Positions 6,024-9,447 of a stretch of DNA of 9,447 nucleotides are shown one piece after another. Position numbers and translations under genes: made by a program. The stretch lies in assembly GCA_024763495.1 (NCBI GenBank), contig JANTFJ010000080.1:1-9447 (forward strand), given 5' to 3'. Each line of letters begins with the position of its first letter. Positions within the stretch are counted from its first letter, which is position 1. Under the pieces are notes generated by a model. It made no database searches and was not told the DNA's origin. It saw nothing but the letters and a program-made list of their open reading frames with translations. The DNA comes from Desulfobulbaceae bacterium. GTDB lineage: Bacteria; Desulfobacterota; Desulfobulbia; Desulfobulbales; SURF-16.

Positions 6024-6251
6024 ATGCTGAAAATGAACAACAATCCAGTTGACTATCGAAATGACTGCTGAAAAGGCTTCAAGGACGTAAGTTTACGTCT
6101 GCGCAAGGCTGAACCAGGCGAACAATTTACCTTTATCTGTAGCAGTGATCAGGCGGCCAGGATGGATCGAGTTATTATTTATGGGGATGGCAGGGTGGTG
6201 ACCAGGGTTGATACTCCTGAGGGCGTAATAGTGACGGTTGCCAAAACATAA
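6024..6251 (+). CDS. TusA-like selenoprotein (UGA read as Sec16)
   Basis: From ATG 6024 the frame runs 75 codons to TAA 6249, broken only by UGA at 6069-6071 (codon 16). The translation reads ..NNPVDYRNDC-U-KGFKDVSLRLRKAEPGEQFTF.., ending in TPEGVIVTVAKT. Length and layout match TusA/SirA proteins (about 75-80 aa): a first strand with D-x-R, then the active site, a helix, and the turn K-x-x-x-PGE before the second strand. Aligning D10-Y-R with the D-L-R of TusA (D-x-R-G-x-x-C-P-x-P) places U16 exactly on the catalytic cysteine. C15 sits beside it, making a Cys-Sec pair, and the prolines of CPxP are absent. TusA carries sulfur as a persulfide; here a selenium-based carrier or redox protein is inferred. 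ATG 6033 is an alternative start; neither start has a strong ribosome binding site. The gene converges with the next one, with seven bases between stops. A decayed tusA-like gene is the alternative, but the position of the UGA and the hairpin after it speak for Sec. Confidence 0.75.
6069..6110 (+). promoter_or_regulatory. SECIS-like hairpin of the TusA-like selenoprotein
   Basis: Twelve bases after the UGA, GACGUA (6084-6089) pairs perfectly with UACGUC (6094-6099), and G6083-U6100 can add a wobble pair. The four-base loop AGUU has its G 20 bases after the UGA. A weak lower stem (6077-6080 with 6103-6107) is possible. The size of the upper stem-loop and its ~11-12-base distance from UGA are close to the SelB-binding element of E. 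coli fdhF. Confidence 0.75.
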
Positions 6252-6258
6252 TTTGTAA

Positions 6259-6612
6259 CTATTGCAGTTTGTCTACTTCATCTTCACTGTAAAGATGAAT
6301 AGCTTCCTGTTTAATTTCCATTTTTCCCAGTTTTTCCATAATATCTTCCTGGCTCAATCCCAGGGATTCAGCCAGGACTCTGACATCATAACAGGGCTGA
6401 CCGTCGGGACTGTAACCTGTGGGCTGCAGTTCCGGGAAATGTTCTCTGGTTGCCAGGCTGGAGGCCTGAGAAAGTATTTCTCTAATCTGGGGCGGGCCAT
6501 AGAGCAACAACCATTCTACGGCCTCTGCCCACAGTTTACTGTCTACGGTTTTATTCTCCAGAACAGCCATTGCCATTTCCACATCCCATTGCTTCTTGAG
6601 ATCATCCGCCAT
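6259..6612 (-). CDS. Uncharacterised 117-aa soluble protein
   Basis: I do not recognise this 117-aa protein. It is acidic and mostly helical, with no signal peptide or membrane segment. An N-terminal helical part (about 1-55, with VEMAMAVLENKTVDSKLWAE and WLLLYGPPQIREILSQ) is followed by a linker YSPDGQPCYDVRVLAESLGL (67-86). A C-terminal segment, SQEDIMEKLGKMEIKQEAI..YSEDEVDKLQ, could be a helix-turn-helix-like or protein-binding bundle. The ATG at 6612 is preceded by GGGG about 11 bases upstream, a modest ribosome binding site. It ends seven bases from the stop of the TusA-like gene on the other strand, so the two convergent transcripts must overlap or terminate in each other. Composition and codon pattern look like a real gene. 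Confidence 0.7.
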   Translation of the reverse strand: MADDLKKQWDVEMAMAVLENKTVDSKLWAEAVEWLLLYGPPQIREILSQASSLATREHFPELQPTGYSPDGQPCYDVRVLAESLGLSQEDIMEKLGKMEIKQEAIHLYSEDEVDKLQ

Positions 6613-6958
6613 AATTTTTTATACCCCATTCATGTGTTAATATCAGAATTGTCGCAGTATAGAAAATAAACATGATTTGTAACTATTCACACCTTAAAAC
6701 TCATAATCGTGAAAAATACCAAACTGTAACGGTTTACAGGGTGCCGGAGATTTTCGTCATCATTCCGGTGCCGCCATAGCCATACGTAAGCCGGGTTGAT
6801 GGCGGAGGTAAGCTAGCAGCCGGCGAGACTCCGAAGATTCGGGCCCTGTGAGCAGTTACCATGATTTTTGTGCCGTGCAAGTGCTTTTCCGCCACCACTG
6901 ACAGCTCGTGTACCGTTATAGTAAGGTCTCCATAACCTGAAAGATCCCGCGGAATTTT
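6613..6958. other. 346-base spacer with repeat element
   Basis: No credible frame is present. The middle is taken by the inverted-end repeat at 6726-6859. The stretch 6860-6958 downstream of the ABC ATPase gene shows no T-run-backed hairpin that would be a convincing terminator. The segment before the repeat (6613-6725) should hold the promoter of the 117-aa gene, but no clear -10/-35 pair is visible. Confidence 0.55.
6726..6859. repeat. ~134-bp repeat element with inverted ends
   Basis: GTAACGGTTTACAGGG (6726-6741) and the reverse complement of CCCTGTGAGCAGTTAC (6844-6859) agree at 13 of 16 positions. Inside, CCGCCAT (6771-6777) pairs perfectly with ATGGCGG (6799-6805). CGTAAGCCGGGTTGATGGC (6785-6803) matches 151-169, and GCGAGACTCCGA matches the module at 804-825. 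It is the most complete copy of the family in the window. Confidence 0.65.
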
Positions 6959-7723
6959 TTATCCTCCGTGTTCATGGGGTTGACCGCCGTGAAGGTGGAC
7001 ATGAAAGTGATTATGGAGAGATGACTTGCCGCTGCGGATAAGTCTGCCATTTTCCATGGCATATATCTCTGCCGTACTTGCCGCCAGGAAATCCCAGTCA
7101 TGGGAAATAATAATACAGGAGATTTCCAGGCTGCCGAGAATTTCAATCAGCCTGGATCTTGTCGCGGAGTCAAGATTATTTGTCGGTTCATCCAGCAGCA
7201 GCAGCTTTGGTTCCATTACCAGTATGGTCGCCAGAGAAACAAGTTTTTTTTCTCCTCCTGACAGTTGATGGGTTACCCTTTCTTCCAGATCAGACAAGCG
7301 TAGTTTTTTTAAAATTTGACCGGCCATCTCTCGAGCTTTGGCTGGAGAGATCTTTAGATTAAGAGGGCCAAACGCCACATCCTCCAGCACAGTGGGAGAA
7401 AAAAGCTGATCATCCGCATCCTGAAAAAGCAACCCTACTTCCTGACGTAATTTTCGAAAATCTTTTTCTTTAAGCAGCGGCTTTCCCTTAAAAAGCATTT
7501 GACCATCGCTGGGCTTAAGCAGACCCATGATGATATGAAACAGGGTGGTTTTGCCGCTGCCGTTGGGCCCTATGAGGCCGACCTTTCCCTGGTCGGGAAT
7601 AAAATTAAGCTCGTCCAGGGCCGGGGTTTTAGAACCCGGATAACTGAAGGAAATATCATGCAGTTCTATCAGGGGAGCAGTGGAGTTATAGTTCATAGCT
7701 GAGGGCTGAGATAAACGGCTCAT
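6959..7723 (-). CDS. cbiO: ECF transporter ATPase, CbiO/NikO type, His-rich tail
   Basis: This is a 254-aa ABC ATPase with Walker A GPNGSGKTT (52-60), the Q-loop in LLFQDADDQLFSPTV (98-111), the typical CbiO segment LEDVAFGPLNL (113-123), signature LSGGEKK (154-160), Walker B LLLLDEPT (174-181) and the switch histidine in ISHDWDF (206-212). It would sit on the cytoplasmic face and drive an energy-coupling-factor transporter with the CbiQ-type protein encoded just upstream. The C-terminus HNHFHVHLHGGQPHEHGG has seven histidines in 16 residues, as expected for binding of Ni or Co at the cytoplasmic exit. The start is uncertain: ATG 7723 and ATG 7696 both lack a strong ribosome binding site, and 66 bases separate it from cbiQ. 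With a DUF4198 protein in the operon, nickel is the better guess than cobalt. Confidence 0.92.
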   Translation of the reverse strand: MSRLSQPSAMNYNSTAPLIELHDISFSYPGSKTPALDELNFIPDQGKVGLIGPNGSGKTTLFHIIMGLLKPSDGQMLFKGKPLLKEKDFRKLRQEVGLLFQDADDQLFSPTVLEDVAFGPLNLKISPAKAREMAGQILKKLRLSDLEERVTHQLSGGEKKLVSLATILVMEPKLLLLDEPTNNLDSATRSRLIEILGSLEISCIIISHDWDFLAASTAEIYAMENGRLIRSGKSSLHNHFHVHLHGGQPHEHGG

Positions 7724-7789
7724 GGTTGCAGGCTGATAATTCCCGCTTTTTTAACAAAGATTATATCAAAATATAGGAAATATGATTGC

Positions 7790-8542
7790 TTATGGTGTTA
7801 TTTCCATAAAGATAAGGGCAAGCACGATAAGCATCGTAGCGACAAGAAAAAACAGGTCATTCCGTCCCGGCTTTCCGGCATTCAGAGGATAAAATCGGCC
7901 CTGAAAACCGCGAAGCGCCATGGCCTGTTTTACCCGGTCGGCCCGGTTCCAGCTCCGAACCAGGGTCATGCCGAATAAATAGCCATAGGTACGATAAGTA
8001 TGAAGAGTGGTGGCCGGTCGAAAACCGCGCAGTTTCGCGGCCCGGTGCAGACGCCCATATTCCTGACTGATAACCATGATATACCGATAGGAAAATAACA
8101 GCAACAGACAAAATTTACGGGGCAGCCCCAAAGCCTCCAGGGCATGTCCCAGTTCCGCGATGGTTGATGTCGCTAGAAGGGCAATAAAAACCAGGACTAT
8201 GGCATTAGATTTCAGGGTAATCAAAGCGGCCAGTTTTATTCCCGGCCCGCTGAGATTAATGGGGCCGAGGGAGACCAGAGCATCACCCGGATAAGTCAGG
8301 GATAAGGTAACCCAGAGTAGAGCGATAAAACCATTTACGACCAGCAATCGCCACAAAACAGCAGTTAACCGCAACCGGGTTGACAGCGCCAGGATTACCC
8401 CCAGCAATAACCCCGCCCCCGCACTGCTGAAATGGTGGCTGACAGACAGGGTTAAGGCCAGAAAAAAAGCTGTTATAATCTTAATCCGGCAGTCCATTCT
8501 GTGCAGAAAGGAGTTTCCCAGGCTGAAATTTTCAAAAGTCAT
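7790..8542 (-). CDS. cbiQ: ECF transporter T component, CbiQ/NikQ type
   Basis: This is a 250-aa membrane protein with about five to six hydrophobic segments (roughly 21-35, 41-56, 66-82, 103-124, 145-160 and 228-246). The two coupling motifs of T components, an x-R-G signature in cytoplasmic helices, are visible as AAKLRGF (168-174) and AMALRGF (207-213), separated by the usual ~35 residues. The protein couples ATP hydrolysis by the CbiO-type subunit to the S component. It starts 14 bases after the stop of the DUF4198 gene, so it is in the same transcript. No ribosome binding site of normal strength precedes the ATG, which suggests translation coupled to the upstream gene. The matching S component (CbiM/NikM) is not encoded in the window. 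Confidence 0.9.
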   Translation of the reverse strand: MTFENFSLGNSFLHRMDCRIKIITAFFLALTLSVSHHFSSAGAGLLLGVILALSTRLRLTAVLWRLLVVNGFIALLWVTLSLTYPGDALVSLGPINLSGPGIKLAALITLKSNAIVLVFIALLATSTIAELGHALEALGLPRKFCLLLLFSYRYIMVISQEYGRLHRAAKLRGFRPATTLHTYRTYGYLFGMTLVRSWNRADRVKQAMALRGFQGRFYPLNAGKPGRNDLFFLVATMLIVLALIFMEITP

Positions 8543-8556
8543 TTAAAAATAATTTT

Positions 8557-9333
8557 TTATTCCTGGTAGTTATCCAGAAAAATCCATAAAACCGCACCAA
8601 GTTCAACCCCTTTTGCCTCGCCGACCGGATTTTTCAGGGTATAATCAGCCTCGTTCAAGGCGGCAAAGCCCCACCAGCCTGCCCTGGGGCAGGTAAAGGA
8701 AAAAATACCGCTGCCATCGGCCTTGACCACCTGGGTAATATGATATTCACTTGGAGCCCTGAGCCTGTCGTCTTTATTATAAAATTCAACTTCTACCTCA
8801 GCGTGAGGAACCGGCCAGCCATTAAGCAGGACTTTACCGGTAAAAGTATTTCCGGCGTAATTGCCGAAAGGGCGCAGCAGAGGAACAATTTCTGTGGGGA
8901 GCCCAAGAGGAATATCCCAGCCCTCATCAGCGCCAAAGGCCGCTACCACGGTTTTGGTATAATGGATTATGGAGACATCTTCCGCCGGTTCCCAGTAGGG
9001 CACCGGCTCCATGGCAAAAGAATATACCCCCGGCCGTTTTATCCGGTAAGTTGTCTGCCACCCCTCATGGTCCATTACTTTGACTTTTTTCAGGCTGGCA
9101 AGCAGATCAGTAACATGACCGTTTTCTACCGCGTAAAACTTTGCCGGCTTAACCAGATCCATGCCTGCCCCTTCAAAAGGATGAGAAAAGGACATGGTAA
9201 GTTCAACACTTTTTTTCTGGGGAGTAACAATGTTTTTTGAGGGGATAACCATGCCGAAATGGGCAAGGGCCAGACTGCTAAAGGCAATCGATAAAACAAC
9301 AATGTGCAAAAGAATAAATATTTTTTTAATCAT
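8557..9333 (-). CDS. DUF4198 family exported protein, probable nickel-transport component (NikK-like)
   Basis: This is a 258-aa protein with a signal peptide (MIKKIFILLHIVVLSIAFSS then LALA) whose likely cleavage leaves a mature N-terminus HFGMVIPS with histidine first. DUF4198 proteins of metal-uptake operons typically begin this way and are thought to bind Ni or Co in the periplasm through His residues. Other His (H51 in SFSHPFEG, H89, H124) could contribute. The C-terminal part (about 160-225) resembles a beta-sandwich with GKVLLNGWPVPHAEVEVEF, and the end GAVLWIFL is hydrophobic. ATG 9333 was chosen because GAGGG lies five bases before it; the upstream in-frame ATG (9345) would overlap that site. 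It is the first gene of the DUF4198-cbiQ-cbiO operon in this window. The stretch upstream (9334-9388) is short before the terminal repeat, and no NikR-type operator is recognisable. Confidence 0.8.
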   Translation of the reverse strand: MIKKIFILLHIVVLSIAFSSLALAHFGMVIPSKNIVTPQKKSVELTMSFSHPFEGAGMDLVKPAKFYAVENGHVTDLLASLKKVKVMDHEGWQTTYRIKRPGVYSFAMEPVPYWEPAEDVSIIHYTKTVVAAFGADEGWDIPLGLPTEIVPLLRPFGNYAGNTFTGKVLLNGWPVPHAEVEVEFYNKDDRLRAPSEYHITQVVKADGSGIFSFTCPRAGWWGFAALNEADYTLKNPVGEAKGVELGAVLWIFLDNYQE

Positions 9334-9388
9334 TTTTTCCCTCATTACTATTTTGGATAGCGATCAATAAACCACACCTTGACTTTTG

Positions 9389-9447
9389 AGAAGGCACGGC
9401 CTGTAAGCGTTTCAGGGATGCCGCCATGTGCCCGTTTCAACGCTCGC
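9389..9447. repeat. Terminal direct repeat, right copy
   Basis: This segment is identical to 1-59 and is cut by the window end. It lies 56 bases upstream of the DUF4198 gene start and contains the GTAAGCGTTTCAGGGATGCC terminus (9403-9422). If it is a real chromosomal copy, the missing transporter S-component gene would lie beyond it. Confidence 0.9.

Noticed and set aside
6262..6669. 135-codon frame on the + strand
   Set aside because: It is antisense to the 117-aa gene, with a low-complexity aromatic composition typical of a shadow frame.

Overview
The window looks like chromosomal DNA of an anaerobic, selenocysteine-using bacterium, most likely a member of the Desulfobacterota (former Deltaproteobacteria). 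That placement is an inference from three things. There are two genes whose reading frames continue through an in-frame UGA followed by a bacterial SECIS-like hairpin. There is a nickel-type ECF transporter carrying a DUF4198 component. The spacers are filled with short repeats. No rRNA, tRNA, phage, CRISPR or transposase gene is visible.

Layout. 1-308: a repeat-rich spacer with a 108-nt imperfect palindrome; its first 59 bases recur exactly as the last 59 bases of the window. 309-689 (-): a half-size TauE/SafE (TSUP) membrane protein. 690-1016: a spacer with repeat fragments. 1017-2558 (-): a YifB/ComM-type AAA+ ATPase. 2566-2910 (-): a 114-codon ArsC/Spx-fold protein with a U-x-x-C active site, seven bases upstream of the ATPase gene in the same orientation. 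3111-3302 (+): a 63-aa unknown protein. 3303-3819: a 517-base spacer holding a ~170-bp element with inverted ends. 3820-5844 (+): a chemoreceptor with a dCache-like sensor and a C-terminal CheR-tether pentapeptide. 6024-6251 (+): a 75-codon TusA-like protein with UGA exactly where TusA has its catalytic cysteine, plus a SECIS-like hairpin. 6259-6612 (-): a 117-aa unknown protein. 6613-6958: a spacer with another inverted-end repeat. 6959-9333 (-): a DUF4198 - CbiQ - CbiO operon, probably nickel uptake, with no S-component (CbiM/NikM) inside the window.

How it works together. The two selenoprotein genes are the main result, because ordinary gene callers stop at UGA and would miss or truncate both. 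One is a thioredoxin-fold redox protein (U12/C15). The other is a sulfurtransferase-like protein (C15/U16), so both would use selenium for thiol or sulfur chemistry. The host must carry selA, selB, selC and selD elsewhere. The transporter operon would supply nickel (possibly cobalt) to metalloenzymes such as hydrogenases. The repeats share a terminus resembling GTAAC-N-G-N-TCACAGGG and occupy most long spacers. They probably also explain why the window begins and ends in the same 59 bases, which could be an assembly artefact.
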